A program made the position numbers and the translations under genes. DNA of 64,000 nucleotides from the NCBI RefSeq assembly GCF_000499845.2, contig NC_023755.2, positions 37,584,023 to 37,648,022 of the forward strand. The letters run 5' to 3'. Shown here piece by piece: positions 24,151-37,274 of this stretch. The notes under the pieces were generated by a model, which made no database searches, had not been told where the DNA came from, and worked only from the letters and a program-made list of their open reading frames with translations. Within the stretch, counting starts at the first letter, position 1. Each line of letters starts with the position of its first letter. The DNA comes from Phaseolus vulgaris (Eukaryota; Streptophyta; Magnoliopsida; Fabales; Fabaceae).

Positions 24151-26680
24151 TCTCAGCTCCCGGTAATCATATTACCTTCTAATTCCATATATTTCACTTG
24201 GACATGATATTGTGATATTCTTTTTTGTATATTCATGTTGTATATATACGATGAAGATGGATGGATTCCTGGTACACCGATGGAAGTTTTGGGAACATCA
24301 AGGAAGAATCTATCATCAGAGACATGCTTAATGAATTCAATGAAGAGGACAAACAAGAGGAGTACATATCGTAGCAAGACAACTTTCCAACATCATTCAA
24401 CCACAATATTCAATCATTTAGTCGTGCAACCCAAAATATACAACTCAACCTTTTGAAACGCATGTGTTTCAACAAAGGATTCAACTTTGAATGGAATCAA
24501 GCAATACCACATTGATCAAGGCTACAAGTTTTTCGTGGTGGAATTAAAGTTGGATAAATATGTTACTCGTTGTCATTACAATAACGGATTCAATGGCGCA
24601 TCTGGACCTCTTTTAGAAAAATCAAACATCAATGAAAAATAAAAGAAGTTGAAGTTCCTCACACCTGTTCGAGCACTTCTCTTTCAATTGATCACATAAA
24701 TTTCGACTCAATCCAAATAGCTTCATTTGTGGTGAATTCGGTCCAAACAAATCCATCAATTTTGACCAAATTTTTAAGTTGCAAAAATAAAGAATTGTCT
24801 TAATTATTCGGTGGCCTATAAAAAAGAATGGATTGTTAAACAAAGAACTCTTACAATAGAATTTGGTGGTTGATACGAATTATATAAAATGGTCGCAAAC
24901 TATACAAGATAATGTACCACAAATTATTGTTCAGTCCATATGTTATTGGTGCTATTCAACATCAAGCTATGATGGCATGAACGATGGAATAAAGTTTCGA
25001 ATTTTTGTAGTAATCATGCTATATACATTACCTGTTAATATCTATGCCAATTTTGCATGTTGCAAGCTAGCATGATAAGTTTCCTTTGTTGTCTAGCTAT
25101 GTCAATTTATCTACAATTCATCATGATTTGCAAAAGATACAGTTTTGGTAAGTGTATTTTTTTACTAGAGTAGCTAGGATTTTTAGTATATGATGCTGAC
25201 ATTTATTGCTTCTTGAAATTTGAAATGATCCTATATTTTTATCCTAATCCACGCATATATGATAATGTTGTTGTCACTAAGACCATTCAAAATTATGTGG
25301 AACGAAGTTTCTCAAAGTTAAATATAAATTGTTTTTATGGTCCAAATGTAATGGTTTTCAATTATTTGGAACAAATATTTTTGTACTTTAAATGAGAAAA
25401 TTATATGTAAAATATTTTTTTATCAATGTATTAACATCTTTTCTTTTTAAAGAAAATAATCAATAGTTTAAATTAATACATCTAAAACTTGGGTTTAATA
25501 GTCTTATCTTCGATCCATTCCACACCTTTCAAATGGGACTTGTCATATGATAGAAGGAATCCAACCTCATCATTTTTACATCTAATTAATAGTTTTTTTT
25601 CGAAATCAACAATATTGAATTTAAAGAATATCATATTTCATCTATAATGTTCATAAGACAAATGCAGGTCAATTAATTTTAATACATTATGTACAAGTCT
25701 CAGCTTAGAAATTTTTTTTAGGTGGATAAATAAATGTTGGGATAATCTATTTTTGGTGTAAATCTTATTTTCTTTTATACATGTACAACAATAAGAAAAT
25801 ATTTTTTTATAACATTACTATTATAAGTCTTCATAACTATAATTCTATTTAGTCAATTACAAGAATATACACTATTAAAAATTATTAAATATAGATTAAT
25901 TTTAGAGACAAAAAATAACTAGTTACTATATTGACTAAATTAAATATTATTTTATAATTAAAAATTATTGATATATAAAGTAGTTTCTATTATTAATAAA
26001 AATTTATGAACTAATTTCTAAATTGATATCTAATTAGCTACCAAGATTTTAGCTACTAACTTTAGAATCTAATTATAAATAAAATTAATAGTTAAATATT
26101 CAAATTTTATTTTACAAAACATATTATATTTACAAAATATTTTTTTATCATTAAAATAATTGTTCATTATTTCATATACTTAGGTCTGCCTTAGAGATCT
26201 GTTATATTAGAAGTTTTTCTTTGCCTTTCTTCCAATTAGTTTTATGGAAGGGTTGCATGCCTAAGGTTATGGCTTTTCTTGTGAGGTTTCTAGGACAAAG
26301 ATGAATCTTTTTAGTCCAGGAGTGTCATACTATTTTTATATTATTGATTAAAGTGTTTCATGTACATGTTTAAACTTTTTGTTATAGGAATGAGTTTGGG
26401 AGCTTAATCTTGCTTAAACAAGTTATAAGGGTAAGGAAACTATTTATAATTGATAGTACCTTAAGGTAAGTGGTGTGGATTGTGAATGTGACTCGGTAAA
26501 AATGCTAAGTTTTGTTTAAGAATGTGTTTTGTTTAAGAATATTTAAAATATTTTTGAGTTTTTTATATGCATAATATACTAGATAATGATTTTTGAAATA
26601 TTTATAATATCATTTCTATATATGTTTGCGATATTATTAGTTTTTTATAGACATTATTAGTCACTAATGTATTGTATGGG
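24151..26680. other. Array backbone, unit 2 (paralogue of 7260-7499 plus 11520-13890)
   Basis: No gene recognised. It carries the uninterrupted site for the CACTA element of unit 1 (near 24760) and for the ~510-bp insertion (near 25345). A decayed MITE lies at 25869-26093. Frames at 24235-24456 and 24622-25395 are short and without domain. Confidence 0.6.
25869..26093. repeat. Decayed MITE copy, shared with unit 1
   Basis: Same element and place as 13097-13318, with the ATTTTAGAGA core. Confidence 0.5.
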
Positions 26681-26689
26681 GTAAGTTAG

Positions 26690-27280
26690 GTACCAAGCTT
26701 TTGTTTTTGACTACTTGTTATCCCCAAACAGATGGACAAACAGAGGTAGTGAATATAACTTTGGGTACCTTACTTAGAACTATTTTGATTTTTTTTTAAA
26801 AGCTTGGGAATTATGTTTACCTCATATTGAGTTTGCTTACAATAGGGTTGGTCATAGCTCAACAAATTGTTCTCATTTAAAATTGTGTATGGATTAAATC
26901 CTTTAACTCCATTAGACTTGTTACCTATGCCTAACATTTATGTTTTAAAGCATAAAGATGCACAGACTAAGGCTGACTATGTAAGAAATCTACATGAACA
27001 AGTTAAAACACAAATTGAAAAAAAAAAAGTTGAAGGTTATTCTAAACAAGCTAACAAAGGAAGAAAGAAAGTAATCTTTGATCCTGGAGATTGAGTCTGG
27101 GTACACATGAGGAAAGAAAGATTTCCTGAACAAAGAAAATCCAAGCTGCAACCTACAAAGGATGGACCTTTCCAAGTGTTAGAAAAAAATTAATGACAAT
27201 ACCTTCAAGATTGATCTTCCATGTAAGTACAATGTGAGTAGCACTAACGTGTCTGATTTGTTTCCTTTTATTATTATTTT
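26690..27280 (+). pseudogene. Ty3/gypsy integrase C-terminal fragment
   Basis: Plus-strand remains of a Ty3/gypsy pol end: [11 protein letters not shown] and TLGTLLRT (26730-26790), then LPHIEFAYNR and KIVYGLNPLTPLDLLP (26815-26925), then FDPGD-stop-VWVHMRKERFP (27075-27130) and PTKDGPFQVL. This is the order after the catalytic Glu of gypsy integrase, ending in the GPF.VL domain. A TGA interrupts DPGD.VW and a frameshift lies near 26800. No LTR or upstream domains remain. Confidence 0.8.
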
Positions 27281-28478
27281 GCTTTGAGTTAGGATTTGAA
27301 CACAAAACCAATTAGAAAGTATCAACTTAACCACTGAGACAAATGATCCTTTCTTGAAATTTAAGGATTGTACTTTTATTTTATTTACTTACGAACGAGA
27401 CAAGACCTTTAACTAAATTTGAATTTATACACTTTTGGAATTCAGAATGAGGATGAATATTTTGGCAATTTAATAGAGAGAATATATCTTTGTCAGGGTT
27501 CTTCCCTACATCTTGCAATCTTATCAAGAATTCACCAATTCTTTTGACGATCATCCTTAGGCTTATCAAACCTTGTTTGTAGCGCCTCCCTCTTTCCAGG
27601 TTTTCATAGTTATTGTTTTTTTTAGTTGATTCCATTCCATAACCCTAAATTCTTAAATTTTACTGTTAGTTCTATTTGGAATCATATCACAATACTTATA
27701 AATTCTTACATTTTAATTATATCATAATACAATTTAACTTATTCATACTACCATTCAAACACTTCCAAACTCAATCAAAACATATTCATTAACTTATCCA
27801 GATCTAATTCAACATATACTATACACAATTATCAAAAGCAAACATTTCACATTTAATTTCACTTAATACACTACTTTATTAAAAAATAAACAATCGTGCA
27901 AGGAGATTTTAAAACTAGTGACCAAGTCACCCCCACATCTAGATATTCTAATCTAGGGTTCTATTGTAAATTAAAACTATATTATCTTACATAAGTTTGA
28001 GCAAGTGCTCACTAATAACGCCAAATGTATCAAAAGTTCAAGGTAATTTAACCTACACCATAGAGTTTTGATAAAAACTCTAACTATATCACTAGGACTC
28101 TGAGTTAACAGAGACTAATCCTGAAGTTAAATGAGTCACATGGAAAGCCTAAACTGAGACAAACCTAACAAGTTCAAAATTTGACTCAAAGAAAAAAAAA
28201 AGCAAAAATAAACTTACTCCATATGAGATTCTGATAGGGCAGTCTTGTAGTGATCATTGCTAGGAGTCTAATGGTGAACTCCGATCGTCATGAGCGAGGA
28301 GGTCAAAATTTTAGAGAGAAGGTAAAGAAAGGAAAAAGAAAACTCTTAGAGAGATGGTGGTTCTTTTAAAATGAAACCTGAATAACTGAATGTCTATATA
28401 CTTTTTTTAATAATAAAATATTACGGTGTCATTTAAAATATATCACTTACTACTCTAAAGTTATTTCTAGATCCTTAC
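27281..28478 (-). other. Probable 3' LTR of a minus-strand Ty3/gypsy element (left limit unknown)
   Basis: On the minus strand, a purine tract (TTGGGGAGAA) is followed at 28479 by TGTAAGGATC, which looks like a PPT followed by an LTR start. A TATA-like AAGTATATAGAC follows. The region down to about 27640 contains no gene. The other end of the LTR could not be fixed because no second copy is in the window. The frame at 27381-27635 (minus, 84 codons) is unrecognised. Confidence 0.4.
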
Positions 28479-28790
28479 ATTCTCCCCAACAAGAAAAATT
28501 TTAGTTCTCGAAAATTGACTTACCATAAAAGAGATAGGGATATGTTTCTCTAATGGTTTCTTCTATTTCCCAAGTTGAATCACTAGACTTATTATCCCAC
28601 AATACCTTCATTGTATTGATGGTCTTGCCTTTGAGTTGCTTACTCTAATGATCTTTAATCCTAACGGGTTTAACTTCAAAAGCCAAGTTCTCCTTGACTT
28701 TCACATCATCCAACTCCAACACATGACTAGGGTTTGGGACATACTTCCTCGACTGAGACACATTGTATTTGCATATTTCTTATGATTGAT
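28479..28790 (-). pseudogene. Ty3/gypsy polyprotein C-terminal tail
   Basis: The minus strand reads YVPNPSHVLELDDVKVKENL, then FEVKPVRIKDH, KQLKGKTINTMKVLW and STWEIEETIRETYPYLF. This is the chromodomain-like tail found after gypsy integrase (…L..D.V.V..NL.F...P..I.D...K.LR.K.I..VKV.W...). At least two stops interrupt it. It lies next to the presumed LTR, as expected. Confidence 0.75.
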
Positions 28791-29702
28791 TGTAGTTGTT
28801 TTATAATTCCTAGTATTTTTTGTTACGAGCTCATAATTCAAAAAACCTGACTTATTTTATTTTAGCTTTTGATGTATGTGTATTTTATGTGCAATTTTAG
28901 TTTTACTTATAACTGTTAATATTTAATTCTCATAATTTTGAAATATTTTAAATTAAGGTCTTTATTTTAAAATGCATCTAATAATTAATTTATAGTGAAA
29001 GTGAGAAGTAATAAAGTTAATTTCTTATCGCAATAAGTTATTGCAATCTTAAGCAAAAAACACACATGACTTTGATGTCCATATCTGACAAATAATGCAA
29101 TTATTTAGGATATACAAAGTAGTGATAAACACTAGTTGTTGTTGATCTAGGTAATAGTGGCTTGTGATCCAAGTTGGGGCAATAAGGTAATTGAAGAAAC
29201 AATATTGGATGTGAGAAAAAGATTGTGCCTTATTTAGTGTTTCTTCTCCTTATATATAATAAACATAAGTGTGATTGAATTGTGATTCCTTGCTAGGACG
29301 GTTGTCGGCGACCATTGAGCCTATGCCGGAGAGTAGTGTGTCTACAGTAGAAGAGGGAAGTCAAGAGGATTGTTAGAGATGGTGGAAAATGAGGTTGAAA
29401 GTTATTTCAAACGACAAGTCATTTTATGGAAATTTTGAAACTCATGGTATTTTACAAAGGTTTTTAAACTTATGGTATTTAACGGAGGTTTTGAAACTCA
29501 TGTTATTTTACAGAGGTTCTTAAACCCATGGTATTTAATAGGGGTTCAGAAAGACTTTTCCTTGGGTTTAAAAAAACCATGGGGAACATGTTTCCCAAGG
29601 ATGGTTTAGTGGGGAAACTGCAACCCTTGTAAATGACTTAATAGAGCTTTTAATCCTAGATAATGTAAAAAAAACTCGTTAAAATCATTTTTTCTTGTAG
29701 TG
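28791..29702. mobile_element. AT-rich sequence ending in a CACTA 3' terminus
   Basis: The right end reads TTTTTTCTTGTAGTG (to 29702), the inverted CACTACAAGAAAA terminus. From about 29395 to 29560 there are several copies of a motif like GGTATTTAACGGAGGTTTT..AAAC, a subterminal-type array. TPS 3' flank resumes directly at 29703. The left end of this element was not found; 28791-29280 shows nothing recognisable. Confidence 0.5.
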
Positions 29703-30365
29703 AATGTGGGTTGCATTTTAATTTGACTTCGACTATCAATTCAAGTTTTTTTTTCTTCTAAAATAATTCTAAAATAATATTAAATATTCTTTTTTTAGAA
29801 ATATATTCCTTGTGGACTCTAATTAATTTATATATCGTATAATAAAAATAAATATGAATGTAAAGATTTATTATGATAAGTTTATTATCACTATAACTAA
29901 TATTTTTTTTTTGGTTACAAGTACAAATTAATAATTTAGGATCATAAAAAATATTTGATAATTGTAAGGTTTTAATTGATAACTTGTGTTGTATAGTTAA
30001 TAATGTTTTAAAAAATTATCAGGTGCAAAAAAATTAATAACTCACGTGTTATAATAATTAAATTAATTTTTGTATGACAGTTTTAAGTATGTAATTTAGT
30101 AAAATTTCAAGTAGTTTTACTTGGTAAAGGCGAAATATATGTAAATGAATCATTATTTTTGATAATTTTTTATTAAATTTCCATTAATAATTGGTTGGAC
30201 TTTTAAAACTTTTTATTATTGATACATTTTTGTCATTTGTCATGCTTCCATGCTATACAATCTTTATTTTAGAGGAGTTCACTACAATCTCCAATAATAT
30301 TACATACCCAAAAATTTAATTTATCTCATCAAAAAATATTATTTAAATAATTTGGTTTAAAATTG
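29703..30365. other. Orphan TPS 3' flank (trace of a lost TPS unit)
   Basis: Bases 29703-30365 match 3725-4395 downstream of TPS gene 1 and the flank of gene 3. No TPS exon precedes it, because the sequence to its left is transposon. This is what would remain of a further TPS unit whose gene was deleted. Confidence 0.7.
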
Positions 30366-31487
30366 CATCCGTATCACTGGTGTTGCACTATTACTTGGGC
30401 TGCACATTTCTTTTTAACGAATTTTGGTGCAGTAATTTTGGAGGTGCGAAAAGCAAAATAGAAGCTTTTAATTTGGGCCAGAAAAAAATTGGTTCTCATG
30501 CACCATTGAAAATATTGATATTCTTTAATTTTTCTTTTTGTAATCCAATTCTAAGACCAATCTTTAGGTGCTTCTTGGCAAATTCTCCCTACACCCAAAA
30601 TGAAAATCCAGAATTAAAAATAATACATTCCGTAAAAGTAGATTTAGAAGAACCTTTTGTGTTTTGGAAATAAAAATTCGAAAACAAAAATCAAAAGGCC
30701 TATTCCAGATAAAAAAAATCCATAATGCAAAAAATAATTCATTAAGGGCATTTTCGTCTTTTCTACTAGAATTGTGATATGGTGCAGGAAGCAATTGCGT
30801 GCTTCCTTGAGTGCCAAATTTCTTGATAGCCTTTAATTTCTTGTTTGTCATAATTTTTGGATAATCTTTGTGTTTTGTCTCATGTATAATCTCTTGAGTT
30901 TAACTTTCTTAATTTTGAGCTTTTTTTATTTTGAGTATTATTGACATCTTGAGATGGAAATTATTTCTTTGTATGATCTTTGCAAAAGGTTGAGTAACAT
31001 TGTTAGGTAGCATATTGGGGAATAAAAAGTCAAGCTAAGGATGAATACTTTTGAGAGAATTAACAAGTAGAAGTTCAAAAGCAAGAGCTAAACACTAGAG
31101 TGAAGAGAAAAGTGCAAACATCAGAAGATTTTTTTTATAATTTTGCTTTTTTATATTAATTCTCTTGTAATTCTTTGATACTAATAGTGAAATTAATAAT
31201 GCATCTACAAACGAAAATGCAAGCTAGGATTGCATCAACAAATATGCAATCGAAAAGAGATAGAGTTGAAAGATAATATTGTATACAAGTCTTCCTTAAA
31301 TTATGTATTGGAGTTCATTTTTATTTAGCTTAATTGAATTTTGAGTATTTAAAAGCAGGTTTGATTTTTTAATAAACATTCACCAAAATTGATTTAGTGA
31401 CTGAAATAGGATCGGTTGTTGGAATTAAAAAAAATATTTAGCCACCGAAATCAATTTTGTCGCTATAGGTCTCAAATTTAGCCACCG
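30366..31487. mobile_element. Partial second copy of the 7.5-11.5 kb CACTA element
   Basis: The sequence matches 10236-11165 of that element, ending in the subterminal zone (TTAGCCACCGAAA at about 31475-31487), where it is cut and joined to backbone matching 13515 onward. About 180 bases near 30585-30790 are present here but not in the first copy. Both CACTA termini are absent. Confidence 0.65.
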
Positions 31488-31918
31488 AAAGATGAATCTT
31501 TGTTAGTACAAGAGTGTCATAGTATGTTTATATTATTGATCAAAATTTTTTATGTACATGTTTAACCTTTTTGTTATTGGAATGTGGTTGGAAGCATTAT
31601 CTTGCTTAAACAAGTTATAAGGGTAAAGAAATCTATTTATAATTGTTAGTACCTTAAGGTAAATTATGTGGATTGTGAATGTGACTTTGTCAAAATGCTA
31701 AGTTTTGTTTAGGAATATTTAAAATATTTAGATTTTTTTATATGCATAGTATACGAGATGATAATTTTGAGATATTAATTCTATATATGTTTGCAATATT
31801 ATTAATGTTTCTTATAGACATTACTAGTCACTAATGTATTGTATGGATGATATATTAAATTATTGAAAGTGATGAATATGATAAATTGTATAGTTTGTGT
31901 AGGTGAATTCTAAATGTG
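31488..31918. other. Array backbone left of the LTR element
   Basis: Matches 13515-14085. No gene seen. Confidence 0.6.
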
Positions 31919-31923
31919 ATATG

Positions 31924-32985
31924 TGTTAGAATTGTAAGCCTTAAACAAGAGGGGGATGAATTGTTTATGAAATATTTTTGCAAGTATAGAAGGTAGAGTG
32001 AAAGACTATAAGAAATCAATCAATTAGAAAATTGTTAAGCCAATTAGAAAATTGTTTTTAGTTTGATTACAGAAAATCAACCTGTTGTTTTTGTGAAACA
32101 ACTAGTTGTTTATACCAGCAGTATATAAAATCAAATATTTAGCAGTTTAAGAGTGTAAGGAAAAACAAATTCACACAGAGTATTTATACTAGTTCACTCT
32201 TAACCAAGAGTTACATCCAATCCTCAGCTAACCACTGAGAATTCACTTAGTAATCAAACATTGATTACAAACAACACACCAAAGTGATGATGATCTTGAA
32301 CCCTTCAAGAACACACACCACCTTTGGCAATCAACACACAGTTTTCAAAACAACCTCTAAAACTACAGAACACTAAGTCACACAGAATTACAGTGATTAA
32401 GAAAGAAAGGAATAGAATACACTTGGGTACAATCAAAGATTAAAGTACAGAGAATCTTATTCCACACTTGAGAATGATCCAAAAGCTTTTTGAAATCTTG
32501 AAAACTGATTTTGATTGATTTTTCTTAGTTAATTAATGACCAGGAGCGTAAAACAACCTTTTTGTATTCCAATTAGTTGGTCAAAGCATTTAATTCAAGA
32601 ACCAAAATCAGTTTGAATCATTTAAAACAGATTTGCACAGCTTAACAGAATTATGTTAAGGTTTTCAAAAAATCAATCAATTGAAATCATGAATCAACTG
32701 GCTGAATTGGCTTGACAACAAAGTCAAACAAAGTCAAGCTTTTCAAATCCTTTGCAAAAACCACTAAGTGTAAAACAACTAGTTGAATCGAAATTTAAAC
32801 ATGTTAAATTTTCACTTTCTTTATAAAACATATATTTTTCAAAAGGATTAAGATTCATTTAACTTTGGATCATCACAAGGAGTGGATTAACAAATTCAAC
32901 TACTTCTACACACACATACAACCGACAACAAGGATTTTCATGCATTCCACTTGGATTTGCAGACATCAAAGCACCGTTTTCAACA
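31924..32985 (-). repeat. 3' LTR (in element orientation) of the 6.4-kb retrotransposon
   Basis: It pairs with 37275-38314. On the plus strand it starts TGTTAGAATTG and ends TTTTCAACA. It is preceded by the PPT on the minus strand. Confidence 0.88.
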
Positions 32986-33167
32986 ATCTCCCCCTATTTG
33001 ATGAAGACAAATCCCTGGTTTGCTTGTGTTGTCATTTTTTAATTTGATAAACCCTGCAAAACAGAAATTGTGTAGATACAAGGCATACATAGCAGCAGAA
33101 TAACCTAGGTGTAACAAGCATACAAATACCAGTTTTCTACATAAGCTTTTCAAGCAGAAAAATAGTG

Positions 33168-33390
33168 TGAAAGCAGTGGTGAATTAAGGTGCAAATCAGA
33201 GTTATATCATAGATATAGCAGCAGTTATAGCAACATAAGAAACCATAGAGTGTAATAGGAAGGTACAACACAGAAATAATGTGAAAATAGTGGTGAATTA
33301 AGGTGCAGACCAGAGTTATATCAGAGATATAACAGCAGCTATAGCAGCATAAGAAACCAAAGAGTGTAGCAGCAAGGTACAACACAGAAA
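33168..33390. repeat. Tandem duplication (~112 bp x 2) next to the 3' LTR
   Basis: GTGAA.....GTGGTGAATTAAGGTGCA begins at about 33168 and again at about 33280, and the copies continue for about 110 bases. The Cys/Tyr-rich minus-strand frame here is produced by this repeat and is not a supported gene. Confidence 0.7.
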
Positions 33391-33627
33391 CCACATCATT
33401 CTCCCCTTATTTGTCTTCACAAATAGAATAAGATAAAAGATAAAAACATAACTTAAGAAATTGTTTAGCAAGCTAAAACATAATAAGAATTGAAGCATCA
33501 AATCCTTCAATCCTCCTTGCCATATTGGAGCTCAAATAGCTGATTCTGAACAACTTCAATATGTTCATCCAGGTTTTGGATCCTAGCCATACAAAACTCA
33601 TGATGATTCCTTTGATCATATGCAAAG

Positions 33628-34809
33628 CTATCCATGCGATTTATCATCAATATCAAAGGGTGTCATGGAAGAGATACGATCATCCATGTTTCTAGTGCTT
33701 GGACCAACACCATATGCTTCACCAGGAACAACATTTCCTTGATCTCCCTGTCCAGTTTGATGTTCATCAGCTCCATCATCCTCAGCATTAGCAACAACTT
33801 GATCATCTCCATCATCTTCAACATGGTTTCCACTAAAAGAACTACCTTGTTCTCTATCTTTGCTTACCCATTTGCTTCCACTTTTAGTGAATCCCATCTT
33901 TCTAAGTGATCCATTATTGACTTCATGTGATGGCTTCACCACCTCAGATAGCTCTTCCTCAAGATTAATTTCAAAGTAATACAGAAACTTAGAGATAAGA
34001 ATAGCATAGGAATAATGGTAGTCACTTAATCTCGTTGATTTTTGCATGTGTTGTTTAAAGATGTGAATCCAATTGACCTTGATTTTCTTCATGATGCAAT
34101 ATATAAGAACAAGATCCTCTTCAGTAAGGATCGAATGGTTGCTCCCTCTTGGAGTCAGCATCCAAGATACAATGAAAGCAATAATTCTTTCCTTCAGCTT
34201 CATGCCTCCCACAGAAAAACCCTTCACTTTGGCTTGAGGATTTTTTAGGCAGCTTCTATAGTATTGCATCTTGTTGAATTATTCTACAACACCAATGTTT
34301 CCTTTATTAATCCTCAGCCCAACATACTTCAACCCAATTATAATAGTCCACACATCTAGAGTTATCTCCATATCAACTCTTTTCACATGTGGGCTCAAGT
34401 TCTCACCATCAATGCAAAGATTTGTGTAGAAAACTTTCACAAGATCAGGATATATGTTTCCTAACATTTCCATAAACGTTTTAAGCTTTTGTTCCTTCAA
34501 GACATTCCTCACTTCATTGAGGTTCTGTCCTTTTAGCCAATTGAAAGTGGCCAACTTTTTATTGTTAATAGCTTTCCTCCTTGATTCATGCAGGAACTTT
34601 TTGATCTTCTCATCATCTCCTGAAAACCAGTTCTCAAGATGTCCACCCTTTTTTACAGCATGAGTCTTCAACCTTTTTTGATGAGGGAGGTGTTGAGTCC
34701 ATGAGGCAAAGATGAATTTTTGAGTGTGTGGAGAAACCAACAGATTCAAGTGAAGTAACAAAAGAAAAACAATAGGTTGATCCTGTGAAAAAATCAGTTG
34801 AACCAGCAC
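33628..34809 (-). pseudogene. Extra ORF of the LTR element (plant transposon-protein type), one in-frame stop
   Basis: Two minus-strand frames, 34809-34279 and 34269-33628, are in the same phase and separated by a single TAA, so together they form one ~394-codon ORF with one nonsense codon. Recognisable blocks are LVKVFYTNL, VWTIIIGLKYVGL, QYYRSCLKNP, RIIAFIVSWMLTPRGSNHS and an acidic Gly/Asp-rich C-terminus. These match, from memory, the 'putative plant transposon protein' domain found in many legume retroelement ORFs. Its function is unknown. It lies between the gag part and the 3' LTR, the position of the extra (env-like) ORF in some copia lineages. Being nearly open while gag is badly broken, it may have decayed more slowly or be more recent. 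Confidence 0.6.
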
Positions 34810-35479
34810 ATGTATTTAAGCCGATAAAGCAATCACGATACATTAGCATTTAATGGGTTGTTTTTCAATAGAAAAAAGAATCTGTTACAGTGGGTATATC
34901 CCAATACGTCATCCCCAACCAGATTTACCAATGACATCACCAGTCCAGATTTGACCATCCATAAAAGACACTTAAATTTCCAAGAACCATAGAATATACT
35001 CCTTTATGACCAGAATATATTCCATTAAGATCATATTCAAAGGCACAATTAATGTATATTTGACCCACATGCACAAAAAACCAAAACAACGGTACTCATG
35101 CACAGAAAATCAAAACAGCTTTAATACAGAGTTGTCAAAGGTAAAACAATCAGTTCTTTCATGAAAATATTTTACTGAGACAACACTTAAGAGTTCATAA
35201 ATCAAGATTTTTTCACAGTGAGGAGAAATGCATAATGTGGGTTACACATACCATTGCACAGAGATATTCCTTAAAAGATTTAGCCAAGAAAAAAAAAACA
35301 TTTTAGTTTTCATTAAATCAATATGAGGCACACACATAAATTGAGCAATGAAAATACACTTTGCTCTTAACTTTTGAAGTTTTTCTTTTATCCAGCCACT
35401 TCTCATGAGCCAAGATTATCACTTGAATCCAGCTATGCAATTTTGAACTGCAGGCTTAAGAGCGTACTTAAGGTCTTTT

Positions 35480-36065
35480 CCCTTGAGGCTTCATTCTTCA
35501 CACCAATTTGATTCTTGGCTTTCAAGGGTACCTACAAGAAAGATTCAAGAGACAAGATTTGGTCCCCTAGTGAATTTGGGTTCATGGGCATTAACAAGAA
35601 CATTAAGATCCTTGGAATTCTTAGGAACCCACTTTAAAATACCTTTAGGAACAAAAAAATTTACTTGCTCTGTAGAATGCAGTAAGAGTACGAAACAATC
35701 GGTTTTTTCAACAAATCAATCGGTTGTTTTTCAAAGAAGCTAGAAAATGGCTTTGAAACTTATCTGTTTTTGCTGTTTGGATTAAAACCCAGTCCGACTT
35801 TGCCAAAAACACATTTTTGAGATGCAAGAACGATTTCAAAGTTTGATTGACCTTTTGAAAACTTATTCACATTTTTTACAAGATAGTGGACTTTCTTTTC
35901 AAGTGATTCACAATTTTCACAAAAGCTGGAGTCACATTTGCAAGAAGAGTTTTGGTAAATCATTTCCAGATTTTCAAAATCATTTTTCGAATTGTTCAGC
36001 TCTTCTTTCAATGTCTTGACTTTGTTTTCCAGCCAATTATTCATGCCTTTCAATCGATTGTTCAA
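35480..36065 (-). pseudogene. Remains of copia gag C-terminal/linker region
   Basis: The frame 36065-35760 (minus) is a Lys/Glu/Asn-rich coiled coil (KVKTLKEELNNSKNDFENLE) with a Cys cluster (CKCDSSFCENCESLEKK) and ends GKVGLGFNPNSK. Further down (35650-35550) the strand reads FVPKGILKWVPK and LVNAHEPKFTRGPNLVS. In legume copia polyproteins these blocks lie between the gag zinc knuckle and the protease. The protease itself is not seen. Confidence 0.6.
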
Positions 36066-36176
36066 AAAATCCAGCCTATTAACTTCTTCATGAGTGTCCT
36101 TAAAAGCATAAAGAAATTAGCTATAATTTTCAAAGTTTATTGAGGTGTTGGAACTTACACTGCTTATTTCTTATTT

Positions 36177-37215
36177 TTACTTTGCGATCAAGCACAAATT
36201 TGCCTCTTCATCTCCATTTGATGATGAGGCAGACGAAGAAACACCATTGTCTTGCCAAGCAATGTAGGCTCTTTTAACTTTGCCTTTATTCTCAAATTTC
36301 TTGTTTGCTCTTTTCTCCTTGCTTTCATTGTTGGGACAATCTGCCTTAATATGACCTTTCTTACCACATCCAAAATAGATATAACTGTTAGAATTAAAAT
36401 CATTGAGTTTCTTACTGTTATACCTATTTGAAGACTGGTTTTTGTTGCTGATCTTCTTCAAGATCTTGCTGAATTTTATGGTAAGCAAGTTAAGAGTTTC
36501 TCCATCACTGTCCTCACTTGATTCTTTATCATCTCTATGACTAGCAACTTTCAAAGCAATGTTTCTCATATGCTTCTCTTTATGCTCTTGATCATTCAGT
36601 CGGTTCATCTCAAGTTCATGCTCCCTTAGCTTACCAAATAAGGAGGTTGTAGTCAAGGTTGTCAAATCCTTGGATTTAGAGATAGCAGTGACTATAGGCT
36701 ACCAAGATTTGTCCAAGCATTTCAGGATCTTGATATTAAGTTCCTCCCTTTCGAAGATCTTGCCAAGGCTGATGAGATGGTTTACAATGTGGGTGAATCT
36801 CTTTTGTACATCAGCAATGGTCTCCCTTTAAGCATTCTTAACATCTCATACTTCTGAATTAGAGCATGTTTTCTTGCTCTCTTCATATCAGTTGTTCCTT
36901 CATGGGTAACCTCAATAGTGTCTCACATCTCTTTTACTGATCAGAATTTAGAGAAAATGTGATGATGTTTTTACAAATACAATCAAATTGAGCTCTTTTG
37001 CTTTCAGTCTCAGTCGGGGACCAAGGTTTTTCTATGAAAACATCATCTTTTTTCAGATTTTGGAATAAAAAGGCTATTTACAATGGCATCCTAGATTCCT
37101 CTATCAATTGATTCCACAAAGATTTTCATTCTGACAACTGATAATTTAGTCCACAAAATAGAGGTTGCCTATTTATTGAATCACCCTCCCCAAAGGGTAG
37201 TTTTTCAGCCATGAA
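36177..37215 (-). pseudogene. Copia-type gag (UBN2-like) relic with zinc knuckle
   Basis: From 37215 down, broken minus-strand pieces read VRMKIFVESIDRGI, DAIVNSLFIPKSEK, EVTHEGTTDMKRARKHALIQ and KYEMLRMLKG, which is the gag/UBN2 order. The open part (36665-36177, 162 codons) reads LFGKLREHELEMNRL and then the knuckle YFGCGKKGHIKADC. The first Cys of the CCHC motif is Tyr, so the zinc site is damaged. Several stops and frameshifts lie upstream of 36665. Confidence 0.75.
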
Positions 37216-37274
37216 AAAGGTTTTAAGGATCGAAAACTTGAATGACTTTCAAGAACTCAACTCCTGATACCAAT

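Noticed and set aside
33137..33510. Minus-strand Cys/Tyr/Leu-rich frames resembling a secreted Cys-rich peptide
   Set aside because: They are translation of a 112-bp tandem repeat in the 3' non-coding part of an LTR element.
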